This document shows, one piece after another, positions 26,168 through 35,369 of a DNA stretch of 39,363 nt. The DNA is taken from assembly GCA_016930035.1 (NCBI GenBank), contig JAFGHQ010000040.1:1-39363 (forward strand), given 5' to 3'. The position numbers and the translations under genes were made by a program. Position 1 is the stretch's first letter, and each line of letters opens with the position of its first letter. Below the pieces are notes generated by a model. It did no database searches. It was given only the letters and a program-made list of their open reading frames with translations, and had not been told where the DNA came from. The stretch is from Gammaproteobacteria bacterium. Lineage in GTDB: Bacteria; Pseudomonadota; Gammaproteobacteria; UBA12402.

Positions 26168-28111
26168 ATGTGCGGTATAACGGGTATTGCTTTCGCAAAA
26201 AAATGTCAGTTAAAGTTTATTGAAAATATGACATCATCTTTGGCGACGAGAGGTCCAAATGACAGCGGCATATGGTTGGACGAAGGGCAAGAAATCGCTT
26301 TGGGCCATCGTCGTTTATCTATTATTGATTTATCTCCTGCTGGGCATCAACCGATGTTTTCTCATTCGGGCCGATTTGTTATCACATATAATGGAGAAAT
26401 TTATAATTATATAGAAATCCGAAAAGAACTTATTAAAAAAGGGCATCATTTTACTGGATCATCCGATACAGAAGTTATATTGGCTGCGATTGAAGAATGG
26501 GGAATAGAACAAAGTGTTAAGAAATTCGATGGAATGTTTGCTTTCGCCGTTTGGGATAGAAAAGAAAAAATACTCTATTTGGCTCGGGATAAATTTGGGG
26601 AAAAACCTCTTTATTATGGTTGGGTCAATAATACATTTATTTTTGCCTCAGAGTTAAAAGCACTAAAGCAATTTTTAGATTGGAAACCAGAAATTTCTCG
26701 AGAAGCTTTAACATTATTTATGCGTTATAAATATGTTCCAGAACCTTATTCAATATACAACAATGTATTTAAATTAAACCCTGGGCATTGGGCTCGAATA
26801 ACTGCAAACAAACAAACTTTATTAACACCATACTGGTCAGCATTAGAAACAGCTAATCAAGCTATAAATAATCCTTTTTTAGGGGATGAACAAGAAGCCA
26901 TTAATGAACTTCATCAGCTTCTAAGTGCTTCCGTAAAAGGACGAGCCATATCTGATGTTCCGCTTGGTACTTTTCTATCAGGCGGGATTGATTCCTCTTT
27001 AATTACAGCGCTTTTGCAGGAAAAAAACTCTCAACCCATTAAAACTTTTTCCATAGGATTCCACGAGCAAGCTTATAATGAAGCTCCTTATGCCAAAGAA
27101 GTAGCACGCCATCTTGGTACCGAACACTATGAAACTTATGTAACCGAACAAGATGCCTTAAATGTCATTCCTCAATTGCCCTCTTTGTATGATGAACCGT
27201 TTGCAGATAGTTCTCAAATACCCACTTATCTAGTGAGTAGCATTGCCAGAAAGCAAGTTACAGTTTGCTTAAGCGGGGATGCAGGTGATGAACTTTTCGG
27301 TGGATATAATCGATATTTATGGGCAAATACGCTATATGATCGCCTTAATATATGGCCCTACTTTATTAGGAAATCCATTTCAAGTACTTTAAAAACTTTA
27401 TCTATCCACACCTGGGATCGATTATATCAAGTTGGAGAAAAAATACTTCCTGCTAAAAAACGGGTAGCTTTATTTGGACAAAAAGTACATAAATTTCTCG
27501 ATATTTTGCCTGAAAGCCAATCTCGAAAATTATTTTACAAAAACATCATTTCAACGGTTGTCCATCCTGAAGCATTTGTTTTAAATGGGTCGGAACCCAC
27601 TATTACTAGCGAGCAAGCAATACAAAAAAATAAAATATGGTTTGATCAGTTAGATTTTATTAGCCAAATGATGTTATCAGATGCTATAAATTATTTACCG
27701 GGAGATATTTTAACTAAAGTTGATCGTGCGGGAATGGGAGTAAGTCTAGAGGGAAGAATCCCATTCTTAAACCCAAAAGTTTTTGAATTTGCTTGGCGAT
27801 TACCTTTAAACTATAAAATCCGAGAAGGACAAGGCAAATATATCTTAAGACAATTGCTATACCGTTATGTTCCTCAAAAACTTATCGATAGACCTAAAAG
27901 TGGTTTCAGTATCCCAATAGGAATCTGGTTAAAAACCTCTTTACAAGACTGGGCGGAAGATTTATTAAACGAAAAACAATTACAGAGATCCGGTTTTTGG
28001 GATGTTCAAAAAATTAGAGATTGCTGGAAAAAACATTTATCTGATCGTGAAAATTATGAGCATTTGCTCTGGAATATTTTAATATTTCAAGCGTGGTCCA
28101 ATATTGATTAG
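26168..28111 (+). CDS. asnB: Asparagine synthase (glutamine-hydrolysing) family protein
   Basis: ATP-dependent amidotransferase of 647 aa. The N-terminal glutaminase begins MCGITG with the nucleophile Cys2 after Met removal, and has LATRGPNDSG, GHRRLSIIDLSPAGHQPM and YNGEIYNY. The synthetase domain has the PP-loop SGGIDSS at residues 271-277 and CLSGDAGDELFGGYNRY. Such genes often occur in polysaccharide clusters, where they may amidate sugar uronic acids; with a UDP-GalNAc dehydrogenase encoded nearby, amidation of a uronate in the repeat unit is a reasonable inference. Ordinary asparagine synthesis is the alternative. Confidence 0.9.
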   Translation: MCGITGIAFAKKCQLKFIENMTSSLATRGPNDSGIWLDEGQEIALGHRRLSIIDLSPAGHQPMFSHSGRFVITYNGEIYNYIEIRKELIKKGHHFTGSSDTEVILAAIEEWGIEQSVKKFDGMFAFAVWDRKEKILYLARDKFGEKPLYYGWVNNTFIFASELKALKQFLDWKPEISREALTLFMRYKYVPEPYSIYNNVFKLNPGHWARITANKQTLLTPYWSALETANQAINNPFLGDEQEAINELHQLLSASVKGRAISDVPLGTFLSGGIDSSLITALLQEKNSQPIKTFSIGFHEQAYNEAPYAKEVARHLGTEHYETYVTEQDALNVIPQLPSLYDEPFADSSQIPTYLVSSIARKQVTVCLSGDAGDELFGGYNRYLWANTLYDRLNIWPYFIRKSISSTLKTLSIHTWDRLYQVGEKILPAKKRVALFGQKVHKFLDILPESQSRKLFYKNIISTVVHPEAFVLNGSEPTITSEQAIQKNKIWFDQLDFISQMMLSDAINYLPGDILTKVDRAGMGVSLEGRIPFLNPKVFEFAWRLPLNYKIREGQGKYILRQLLYRYVPQKLIDRPKSGFSIPIGIWLKTSLQDWAEDLLNEKQLQRSGFWDVQKIRDCWKKHLSDRENYEHLLWNILIFQAWSNID

Positions 28112-28139
28112 TAATTTAGATGATAAAAATTAAAAATTC

Positions 28140-29255
28140 ATGAAAAAAATATTAATCCTCGATAATAAAATAGAAAGCGTCGTTAATTTTCGCTATCACC
28201 TACTAAAAGAATTCATTAAAAAAGGTTATGCTGTAACTGTAATAGCAGCTCTGAATCATAATAAGCAAGCTCTAGAATTATTAATTCAATCAGGCATCGA
28301 ATTTATTCCCCTCCAAACTCAATCAACGAGTTTAAATATTTTTGCAAATTTAAAACACCTCCTTGCATTTTATCAATTAATAAAGAGAGAAAGGCCTAAT
28401 ATCGTATTAAATTATACAATTAAACCGGTTATTTATGGCAGTTTGATGGCACATTTTATGGGAATAAAAAATATTTATTCTAATATTACTGGGCTAGGTT
28501 ATGTTTTTACGGAAGATAATTTAAAAGCCAAATTTTTAAAAAAAATAATCTCCCCACTGTATAAATTAGCATTAAAATTTAATAAAAGAGTCTTTTTTCA
28601 AAATCCTAGTGATAGGGAATTATTTATTCGTTCTAAGTTTATTCACAAAGATCGTTCATATCTTATTCAAGGATCGGGTGTTGATTTAAGTTATTTTGAT
28701 GTGTGCAATTTACCAAAAGCTCCTATTTTTTTATTTATGGGAAGATTACTTAAACATAAAGGTATTATGGAATATATAAATGCAGCCAGATATCTAAAAA
28801 AACAATATCCCACAATTAGATTTATGCTTGTGGGCCAATGTGATGAAAATCCATCTTCAATAAAAGAAACAGATTTAAAAAAATGGATCGAGGAAGGTAT
28901 CGTTGAATATTTAGGATATCTTCAAGATGTTAGGCCCGCCTTAGAAAAATGTTCCGTATTTGTGTTACCATCTTATCGAGAAGGGACTCCTCGATCAGTG
29001 CTTGAAGCTATGTCGATGGGGCGCCCCATTATCACCACAGATGCTCCCGGTTGTCGGGATACAGTAGAACACAGCGTTAACGGCCATCTCGTTCCCGTTC
29101 GAAATGTGGAAGCTTTAATCCAAACAATGGAGCAATTTATAAAGCAACCAGATTTAATCAATAAAATGGGTCAAGAAAGTCGTCGCATAGCTGAAAACAA
29201 ATACGATGTGCACAAGGTAAATAAAATGATTTTGTGTTCTATGGGGGTGGAATGA
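28140..29255 (+). CDS. GT4-family glycosyltransferase
   Basis: GT-B glycosyltransferase (371 aa). Opening KKILILDNKIESVVNFRYHLL, then LNYTIKPVIYGSLMAHFMG and ITGLGYVFTEDN, a pattern of CapM/WbpH-type and undecaprenyl-linked galactosaminyl transferases. The C-terminal domain has FLFMGRLLKHKGIMEYI and the E-x7-E region PSYREGTPRSVLEAMSMGRPIITTDAPGCRDTV. It probably adds a GalNAc/GalNAcA-type sugar given the tviB/tviC genes downstream; that is inference. Confidence 0.82.
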   Translation: MKKILILDNKIESVVNFRYHLLKEFIKKGYAVTVIAALNHNKQALELLIQSGIEFIPLQTQSTSLNIFANLKHLLAFYQLIKRERPNIVLNYTIKPVIYGSLMAHFMGIKNIYSNITGLGYVFTEDNLKAKFLKKIISPLYKLALKFNKRVFFQNPSDRELFIRSKFIHKDRSYLIQGSGVDLSYFDVCNLPKAPIFLFMGRLLKHKGIMEYINAARYLKKQYPTIRFMLVGQCDENPSSIKETDLKKWIEEGIVEYLGYLQDVRPALEKCSVFVLPSYREGTPRSVLEAMSMGRPIITTDAPGCRDTVEHSVNGHLVPVRNVEALIQTMEQFIKQPDLINKMGQESRRIAENKYDVHKVNKMILCSMGVE

Positions 29256-29267
29256 TTCAGTTATTTT

Positions 29268-29543
29268 TCAAACCAAAAAATCGCTGAAATCAACAATTTG
29301 AGCAAAAAATCGGCTATCTAATAAATCATCTGTAACGCCGTTTACATGAATCAAAATGGGACGATAGGATACTCTTTTAGGCGCTTTTAAAATGTTCATT
29401 TTTTCTTGCACTTCACCAAAACTGCAAATGCATATTTGGTGAAGCAAGTGTGAAAAATATTTCATGTAATACTTGGCGTCTGATATGGGATATCGCATAA
29501 TGTGATCATAACATAATGTCGCTTTTATAAATTTACCAAACAA
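29268..29543 (-). pseudogene. Possible decayed C-terminal remnant of an AAA-type ATPase
   Basis: In the 299-base gap before tviB the minus strand stays open. The last ~45 residues, EVQEKMNILKAPKRVSYR followed by PILIHVNGVTDDLLDSRF and FAQIVDFSDFL, look like the C-terminal end of prokaryotic ATPases that carry a nuclease-like domain. A different minus-strand frame upstream reads HYVMITLCDIPYQTPSIT, resembling the usual D-x-x-I-T-L-C-E-I-K-Y core of that domain. This suggests a gene broken by frameshifts with its N-terminal ATPase part lost. It could instead be chance; there is no start signal. Confidence 0.35.
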
Positions 29544-29554
29544 GAGAAATAAAT

Positions 29555-30841
29555 ATGAACCACAATCGAAAAATTTCTATCACGGGGCTCGGATATGTTG
29601 GGCTACCTATGGCTGTGGAATTTGGGTACCAAGCTAAAGTTATCGCATTCGATATTAATGTGAAACGCATTGAAGAACTTAAAAAAGGATTGGATCGAAC
29701 GGAAGAAGTAACAAAAGAACAATTAGCGAAAGCTAACTTATCTTTAACCTGCGATCCTTCGGATCTCCGGCAAGCAGATTTTCATATTGTAGCCGTCCCC
29801 ACCCCTATTAATGAGGCAAAACAACCGGATTTAACGCCATTATTGAAAGCGTCCATTACCATAGGAAAAATTTTAAAAAAGGGCGATATCGTGGTTTATG
29901 AATCAACTGTTTATCCTGGGGCTACTGAGGAAGATTGTGTGCCGCTTTTAGAAGAAAATTCCGGCTTAAAATGTGGCAAAGATTTTTTTATAGGCTACTC
30001 CCCTGAACGCATCAATCCTTCCGACAAAAAACATAATTTTGCCACGATTATGAAAGTAGTATCGGGCCAAACGCCAGAAATCCTCGAGATTGTTGCTGAT
30101 GTTTATAGAAGTGTTGTAACGGCAGGAATTTATAAAGCTTCGAGTATTAAAGTCGCAGAAGCCGCAAAAGTTATTGAAAATACACAGCGCGATTTAAATA
30201 TTGCTTTGATTAATGAATTAGCCATTATTTTTGAAAAACTTGGAATTGACACCCTAGAAGTTCTTGAGGCAGCAGGAACTAAATGGAACTTTTTACCCTT
30301 TAGACCAGGCCTTGTGGGTGGACATTGTATTGGGGTGGATCCTTATTATTTAACCTATAAAGCAACTAAAATTGGGCTACATCCTCAGGTTGTGCTTGCC
30401 GGCCGTCGTGTGAATGACAGTATGGGAAAATATGTGGCCGAACAAACAGTCAAACAACTCATTCATCAAGGGTCCCCTGTAAAAGGAGCTAAAGTGGCTA
30501 TTTTAGGATTAACTTTCAAAGAAAATTGCCCAGATTTACGTAATACACGAGTCGTAGACATTTATCAGGAATTAAAAGATTATGCCATTGATGTTTTTGT
30601 CCATGATGCTTTGGCAGATCCAGAAGAAGCAAAAGGAGAATATCATATTGATCTTTTAAAATGGGATCAAATACCTCAAGTAGATGCTTTAATCATCGCT
30701 GTCGCGCATGATGACTATCTGAATATGAACCTACAGGATTATGTTAAAAAACTTCGAAAACCCCGACTCATTATTGATGTAAAAAGCATATTAGATCGTG
30801 ATAACGCACGGGAAAATGATATTCATTTATGGCGCCTTTAA
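29555..30841 (+). CDS. tviB: UDP-N-acetyl-D-galactosamine dehydrogenase (TviB/WbpO type)
   Basis: NAD-dependent UDP-sugar 6-dehydrogenase, expected to make UDP-GalNAcA. The 428-aa product has the dinucleotide-binding motif TGLGYVGLP near residue 10, STVYPGATEEDCVP, YSPERINP, and the catalytic Cys258 in GGHCIGVDPYYL. KVIENTQRDLNIALINELA and the closing VLGLTFKE-type motif (AILGLTFKENCPDLRNTRV) match the TviB/WbpO subgroup rather than Ugd of UDP-glucose. Together with the epimerase at 32199 it supplies GalNAcA-type donors as in Vi antigen and P. aeruginosa O6. GAGAAAT lies just before the ATG. Confidence 0.88.
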   Translation: MNHNRKISITGLGYVGLPMAVEFGYQAKVIAFDINVKRIEELKKGLDRTEEVTKEQLAKANLSLTCDPSDLRQADFHIVAVPTPINEAKQPDLTPLLKASITIGKILKKGDIVVYESTVYPGATEEDCVPLLEENSGLKCGKDFFIGYSPERINPSDKKHNFATIMKVVSGQTPEILEIVADVYRSVVTAGIYKASSIKVAEAAKVIENTQRDLNIALINELAIIFEKLGIDTLEVLEAAGTKWNFLPFRPGLVGGHCIGVDPYYLTYKATKIGLHPQVVLAGRRVNDSMGKYVAEQTVKQLIHQGSPVKGAKVAILGLTFKENCPDLRNTRVVDIYQELKDYAIDVFVHDALADPEEAKGEYHIDLLKWDQIPQVDALIIAVAHDDYLNMNLQDYVKKLRKPRLIIDVKSILDRDNARENDIHLWRL

Positions 30842-30878
30842 GAATTTATATAATGGGGCTGTTGGGATCTGCACATTT

Positions 30879-30905
30879 GTCATCCCGGACTTGATCCAAA
30901 ATCCA
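30879..30905. repeat. Fragment of the GTCATCC repeat family
   Basis: GTCATCCCGGACTTGATCC followed by AAAATCCAG resembles the right arm (reverse complement) of the 84-bp units at 10947-11158. The preceding bases (GCTGTTGGGATCTGCACATTT) also recall the sequence before those units. It is a decayed copy in the 210-base gap after tviB. Confidence 0.5.
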
Positions 30906-30907
30906 GC

Positions 30908-30938
30908 AAAATCAAAGACTTATAGTCTTTGATTTTTT
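30908..30938 (+). terminator. Rho-independent terminator candidate after tviB
   Basis: AAAATCAAAGACT and AGTCTTTGATTTT form a 13-bp perfect stem with a TAT loop, running into a T-run at 30933-30938. The stem is AT-rich for a terminator but fits this genome. It would separate tviB from the ATPase gene at 31052. Confidence 0.55.
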
Positions 30939-31051
30939 GAAAAAGTTCAGATTTCAATACTCCCATTTATAAAAAAATATTAAAAATCGCTTTATAAGTT
31001 AAAAAATTTAGCTTAAAATTTTAACTTAATGTTAAAAATTATATAATATTT

Positions 31052-32188
31052 ATGATCTATCGCCGATATTTACAAGATCAAATTCAATCTTGGTTATTTA
31101 AAAATAAAATTGTCATACTCTACGGGCCACGCCAAGTTGGAAAAACTACTTTAATAAAAGAAATACTCAAAGAATATGGAAAAGAAGGACGTTATTTCAA
31201 TTGTGAAACCTTAAGTGCTCAAGCTCATTTTAAAACAATTAACCCTCAGTTGCTCAAGTCTTTTTTAGGTGATTATAAAATCATTGTTTTAGACGAAGCA
31301 CAAAGGATAGAAAATATTGGTTTATTACTGAAAGTGCTTATTGACGAATATCCTAATATGCAAATTATTGCAACAGGTTCGTCCAGCTTTGATTTAGCCA
31401 ATAAAATTATTGAACCGTTAACAGGAAGATCCATTACTTTTTTACTTTACCCACTATCGGCTAAAGAAATAAAAGATCAATATGACCAATTTTACGTGGC
31501 ATCCTATCTGGAAAAATTCTTAATCTTTGGAAGCTATCCTGAAATTTTTGAAGCTTCTCAAGAAGAAGCTAAAGTTTTACTCAGTAATTTATCCTCTAAT
31601 TATTTATACCGAGACATATTGGAATTTGAGCAGCTTAAAAAATCCGACCTTTTATTAAAGCTACTACAACTATTATCTTTACAAATTGGTAGTGAAGTAA
31701 AATGCCATGAATTAGCATCAGCATTGAAAACCAGCAGTAAAACTATAGAACGCTATATTGACCTTCTTGAAAAAGCTTTTGTGGTTTTTCGTTTATATGC
31801 TTTTAGTCGTAATTTGCGGAAAGAGATGACTAAATCCTTCAAAGTTTATTTTTATGATCTAGGAATTAGAAATAGCATTATTAATAATTTTAATCCTTTA
31901 TCATTAAGATCAGCCGATGATCTTGGCGCACTTTGGGAAAATTTTTGCATTATCGAACGATTAAAATATAATCAAGCACGAGGTTATTTAGCCAATACTT
32001 ACTTTTGGCGTACTTACGATCAGAAAGAGATCGATTATATAGAAGAATCGGGTGGCAAACTTCATGCTTTTGAATTCAAATGGAATAGTGGAGCTAAAGT
32101 AAAAAAACCCAAAGAATTTTTAGCCGTTTATGCCAATAGTGATTTTAAAAGTATTAATTCAGATAATTGTTGGGAATTTTTCACTTAA
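31052..32188 (+). CDS. AAA_14/DUF4143-type ATPase
   Basis: A 378-aa P-loop ATPase. Walker [10 protein letters not shown] is at residues 25-33 and Walker [10 protein letters not shown] has Asp81-Glu82; a sensor-like [13 protein letters not shown] follows. The C-terminal DUF4143 region includes a winged-helix-like part and ends with [23 protein letters not shown], a pattern like PD-(D/E)xK nuclease cores. These genes are common in bacteria and archaea, scattered like mobile passengers, and their function is not established. It lies between tviB and tviC, which normally neighbour each other, so it is probably an insertion. It has no link to polysaccharide synthesis. Confidence 0.85.
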   Translation: MIYRRYLQDQIQSWLFKNKIVILYGPRQVGKTTLIKEILKEYGKEGRYFNCETLSAQAHFKTINPQLLKSFLGDYKIIVLDEAQRIENIGLLLKVLIDEYPNMQIIATGSSSFDLANKIIEPLTGRSITFLLYPLSAKEIKDQYDQFYVASYLEKFLIFGSYPEIFEASQEEAKVLLSNLSSNYLYRDILEFEQLKKSDLLLKLLQLLSLQIGSEVKCHELASALKTSSKTIERYIDLLEKAFVVFRLYAFSRNLRKEMTKSFKVYFYDLGIRNSIINNFNPLSLRSADDLGALWENFCIIERLKYNQARGYLANTYFWRTYDQKEIDYIEESGGKLHAFEFKWNSGAKVKKPKEFLAVYANSDFKSINSDNCWEFFT

Positions 32189-32198
32189 GAAAGGATTT

Positions 32199-33224
32199 AT
32201 GAAAACATACGAACAAGTTAAAAAACAGTTAAAAAATCATCAATATACTTGGTTAATCACAGGTATCGCCGGTTTTATCGGTTCGAATTTGATGGAAGCT
32301 TTGCTTTCGCTCAATCAAAAAGTAATGGGTCTTGATAATTTTGCCACAGGTTATCAATATAATATTGATGATGTATTAACCTCAATTGATTCAAAATTTA
32401 AAAAGAATTTTACTTTTTATGAAGGCGATATTCGTTCCATGGATGATTGCAAAAAAGCGGTCAAAGGTGTTGATTACGTTTTACATCAAGCTGCATTAGG
32501 AAGTGTCCCTCGATCTATTAAAACGCCTGAATTAACGCATGAAGTGAATGTAACAGGCTTTTTAAATATGCTGATAGCCTCTCGCGACGCGAAAGTAAAA
32601 CGATTTGTTTATGCTTCCTCCAGCTCCGTTTATGGCGATTCTCCTAAACTACCTAAAGTCGAATCCGATATTGGCAATCCTTTATCTCCTTACGCAGTAA
32701 CAAAATATACGAATGAACTCTACGCCCATGTTTTCGATTCTTGTTATGGCGCAGAAGCGATTGGATTGCGTTATTTTAACGTGTTTGGAAAAAGGCAAGA
32801 TCCGAAAGGCGCTTATGCAGCAGTTATTCCCCTTTGGTTTTCGGCGCTCTTAAAAGAAGCGCCCGTGTATATTAATGGTGACGGAGAAACTTCGCGTGAT
32901 TTTTGTTATATCGACAATGTCGTTTTTGCCAATTTGTTGGCCGCATTAACAACCAACCAACAAGCCATTCATCAAGTTTATAACATTGCTTGTGGAGAAA
33001 AAACGACACTCAACAAATTATTTGCTATCATTCGAAAAACTTTGAATTTACCAGACTCCATTCAACCGCAATACCGAGATTTTAGAGCAGGCGATGTAAG
33101 GCATTCTTTGGCAAATATCCATAAAGCAAAAGAACTGTTGCAATATTCGCCGCTGTACTACATTAAGGAGGGATTAAACATAGCTAAGGATTGGTATGTT
33201 CGTTTTCTGGACCCACTTCTTTAG
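32199..33224 (+). CDS. tviC: UDP-N-acetylglucosamine 4-epimerase (TviC/WbpP type)
   Basis: SDR-family epimerase interconverting UDP-GlcNAc(A) and UDP-GalNAc(A). From ATG 32199 (341 aa) the start [20 protein letters not shown] precedes [10 protein letters not shown]; this N-terminal extension is characteristic of WbpP/Tvi[44 protein letters not shown] (Tyr-x3-Lys), [20 protein letters not shown] and [16 protein letters not shown] are close to WbpP. AAGGA at 32190-32194 fixes the start. With tviB it completes UDP-GalNAcA supply. Confidence 0.92.
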   Translation: MKTYEQVKKQLKNHQYTWLITGIAGFIGSNLMEALLSLNQKVMGLDNFATGYQYNIDDVLTSIDSKFKKNFTFYEGDIRSMDDCKKAVKGVDYVLHQAALGSVPRSIKTPELTHEVNVTGFLNMLIASRDAKVKRFVYASSSSVYGDSPKLPKVESDIGNPLSPYAVTKYTNELYAHVFDSCYGAEAIGLRYFNVFGKRQDPKGAYAAVIPLWFSALLKEAPVYINGDGETSRDFCYIDNVVFANLLAALTTNQQAIHQVYNIACGEKTTLNKLFAIIRKTLNLPDSIQPQYRDFRAGDVRHSLANIHKAKELLQYSPLYYIKEGLNIAKDWYVRFLDPLL

Positions 33225-33249
33225 TGATATTGAAATAGATAGATAAATT

Positions 33250-34290
33250 ATGGAACGCTTATTAATATCTTGTATCTTTACTTTTATGGCTACTATTATT
33301 GCCATTCTATCTGTTAGACCTCTTGCTATTCGTATTGGACTTATTGACATACCTGATACACGCAAAAAACATTATGGGAAAATCCCTCTCATTGGAGGGG
33401 TTTGTATGTTGTTTGGCCTAGGAGTTGGGATATTAAGCTTAGATATTTCTTTGGTCCAATATCGTTTTTTACTAATTGCGATTGGGATTTTGGCATTTGC
33501 AGGAATATTAGATGATTTTCATGAACTTTCTCCCTATAAGAAACTAGTCATTCAATTTTTGGTTTCCTTTCTCATTATATTTTTCGGAAAACTGTCGATA
33601 AATAATCTGGGCAATTTATTATTTTATAAACCTATCCTTCTTGGTTATCTTAGCATCCCCTTTACTGTGCTGGGAACTGTAGCTTTAATTAATGCAATCA
33701 ATATGACAGATGGGATCGATGGCCTAGCAGGTACTGTGTTGTTCATCCAGTTTTCATTTCTAGCAATTTTGAGTTATCACTTAAAGTTAGATTCTGATTT
33801 CAAAATCATCATATTAACGCTAAGCGTTCTTTTTGCATTTTTGTGGTTTAATTTCCCCTATAAACGAAAGCTTAAAAATAAAATTTTTATGGGTGATGTA
33901 GGCAGCATGACTTTAGGACTTTTATTGGCTTGGCTTTTAATCAGTATTGCCAAAAAAGCAAATCAAGATTTTGTCCCTGTGTCTCTTTTATGGGTCATTG
34001 CATTACCTATATACGACATGCTATTAGTAATCATTGTGCGACTTAAAAACAAAAAATTGCCGTTTATCGCGGGGAGAGAACATTTACATTTTCTTTTTAA
34101 GAAAGCAAATTTTAGTGATACACAAATTGTGATGATATTTTTATGTCTCTCGGTGATATTTGGTCTCGTCGGTTATTTTGGTTTTAAATTTCAATTATCT
34201 GAAAGCTGGATGTTTTTAACATTTTTAGTTACATTTTTGATATATCTGCTTTTTGCCAGATTTTTGTTCATTTCTTTGAAAAATAAATAA
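33250..34290 (+). CDS. wecA: WecA-like undecaprenyl-phosphate N-acetylhexosamine-1-phosphate transferase
   Basis: Polytopic enzyme that starts repeat-unit synthesis by linking GlcNAc-1-P (or a related sugar) to undecaprenyl phosphate. The 346-aa product has about 10-11 membrane segments and the family motifs: Asp88-Asp89 in LDDFHEL, NMTDGIDGLAG with Asp154 and Asp157, MGDVGSMTLG, and the cytoplasmic REHLHFLF. It could be named wbpL or rfe in other schemes; the exact sugar is not known. It begins 25 bases after the tviC stop, without a strong ribosome site. Confidence 0.85.
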   Translation: MERLLISCIFTFMATIIAILSVRPLAIRIGLIDIPDTRKKHYGKIPLIGGVCMLFGLGVGILSLDISLVQYRFLLIAIGILAFAGILDDFHELSPYKKLVIQFLVSFLIIFFGKLSINNLGNLLFYKPILLGYLSIPFTVLGTVALINAINMTDGIDGLAGTVLFIQFSFLAILSYHLKLDSDFKIIILTLSVLFAFLWFNFPYKRKLKNKIFMGDVGSMTLGLLLAWLLISIAKKANQDFVPVSLLWVIALPIYDMLLVIIVRLKNKKLPFIAGREHLHFLFKKANFSDTQIVMIFLCLSVIFGLVGYFGFKFQLSESWMFLTFLVTFLIYLLFARFLFISLKNK

Positions 34291-34316
34291 TACTAAAATG
34301 GGTTTCAGATTTTCAT

Positions 34317-34326
34317 AAAGGAGGTG
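34317..34326 (+). promoter_or_regulatory. Very strong Shine-Dalgarno of galU
   Basis: AAAGGAGGTG is a near-complete anti-16S match, with AGGAGG 6 bases before the galU ATG at 34331. It is much stronger than most sites in this window, where many genes lack a clear one, so galU is probably translated at a high level independent of upstream genes. Confidence 0.8.
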
Positions 34327-34330
34327 TGCC

Positions 34331-35215
34331 ATGACAATGACTTCCGTTGGAAAAATCAAGAAAGCCGTTTTTCCTGTGGCAGGTTTGGGAACGCGTTTTT
34401 TGCCAGCCACCAAAGCAAATCCTAAGGAAATGTTACCCATTGTCGATAAACCGCTCATCCAATATGCTGTCGAAGAAGCAATTGCTTCAGGTATTACGGA
34501 ATTAATTTTTGTCACGAACGGCACAAAACGTGCGATCGAAGATCATTTTGACTGTAACCATGATCTAGAGTCTATCTTAAAAACACACGGAAAAATCGAA
34601 TTGTTAGAAATAGTGCATAATATATTGCCCAAAGGCGTTTTCTGTTCTTATGTGCGCCAGCCAGAAATGAAAGGATTGGGTCATGCGATTTTATGTGCAA
34701 GCCATGTCGTTGGAAATGAGCCTTTCGCAGTTTTGTTGGCAGATGATTTAATTGATTCCGAAGAACCGTTTTTACAACAGCTGATTCAAGTTTATAACGA
34801 AAATCAAAGCAGTGTGATTGCTGTTCAAGAAGTTTCTGATAATGACATTGAAAAATATGGCGTCGTCGATCCTTTATATTCAACTCAAGAAGCAGTTTTT
34901 CAGATTAAAGGACTTATTGAAAAACCTAAAAAAGATCAAGCACCATCCCATTTCGGTATTATTGGTCGTTATATCTTAACACCAAAAATTTTTGAATACT
35001 TAACAGTCACAAAACCCGGTATTGGCGGTGAAATTCACATTACCGATGCGCTTTCATTATTGCTGGAAAGCGAGCCCCTTTATGCGCGAAAAAACAATGG
35101 GATTCGATATGACTGTGGCGATAAACTCGGTTATCTTGAAGCAACCATTCAATATGCCAAAAAACATCCTGAAATAGGCGAAGCGTTCCAAAAATTTTTA
35201 GCCTATTCTTTTTGA
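34331..35215 (+). CDS. galU: UTP-glucose-1-phosphate uridylyltransferase
   Basis: Makes UDP-glucose from UTP and glucose-1-phosphate for cell-envelope sugars. The 294-aa product has the GalU signature KAVFPVAGLGTRFLPATKA with KEMLPIVDKPLIQYAVEEA, then FVTNGTKRAIEDHFD, LADDLIDS and GGEIHITDALSLLL. Length matches E. coli GalU (302). It closes the polysaccharide region; the gap after it holds a long hairpin. Confidence 0.96.
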   Translation: MTMTSVGKIKKAVFPVAGLGTRFLPATKANPKEMLPIVDKPLIQYAVEEAIASGITELIFVTNGTKRAIEDHFDCNHDLESILKTHGKIELLEIVHNILPKGVFCSYVRQPEMKGLGHAILCASHVVGNEPFAVLLADDLIDSEEPFLQQLIQVYNENQSSVIAVQEVSDNDIEKYGVVDPLYSTQEAVFQIKGLIEKPKKDQAPSHFGIIGRYILTPKIFEYLTVTKPGIGGEIHITDALSLLLESEPLYARKNNGIRYDCGDKLGYLEATIQYAKKHPEIGEAFQKFLAYSF

Positions 35216-35216
35216 A

Positions 35217-35297
35217 GTAACTTTTGATGTTTACTTTTGGTGTCAGACACTCCTGTGTCTGACACCAAAAGTAAACATCAAGTTCATCAAAAGTTAC
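35217..35297. repeat. Long perfect hairpin between galU and mshE
   Basis: Positions 35226-35250 and 35255-35279 are exact 25-bp reverse complements with a TCCT loop; the centre reads GGTGTCAGACAC-TCCT-GTGTCTGACACC. Outside this, GTAACTTTTGATG (35217-35229) and CATCAAAAGTTAC (35285-35297) pair again in an alternative register. No T-run follows, so it may be a repeat element as much as a terminator; GTGTCTGACACC palindromes recur in many proteobacterial genomes. Confidence 0.8.
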
Positions 35298-35369
35298 ATC
35301 AAAAATCTATTGAAAAAAAAACCTAATAGCCAGAGAATGTGTTTATACATATTTTTATAAGGAAAGTAA

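Noticed and set aside
34572-34883. 103-codon minus-strand frame inside galU
   Set aside because: Antisense to a certain galU gene; no ribosome site or family resemblance.
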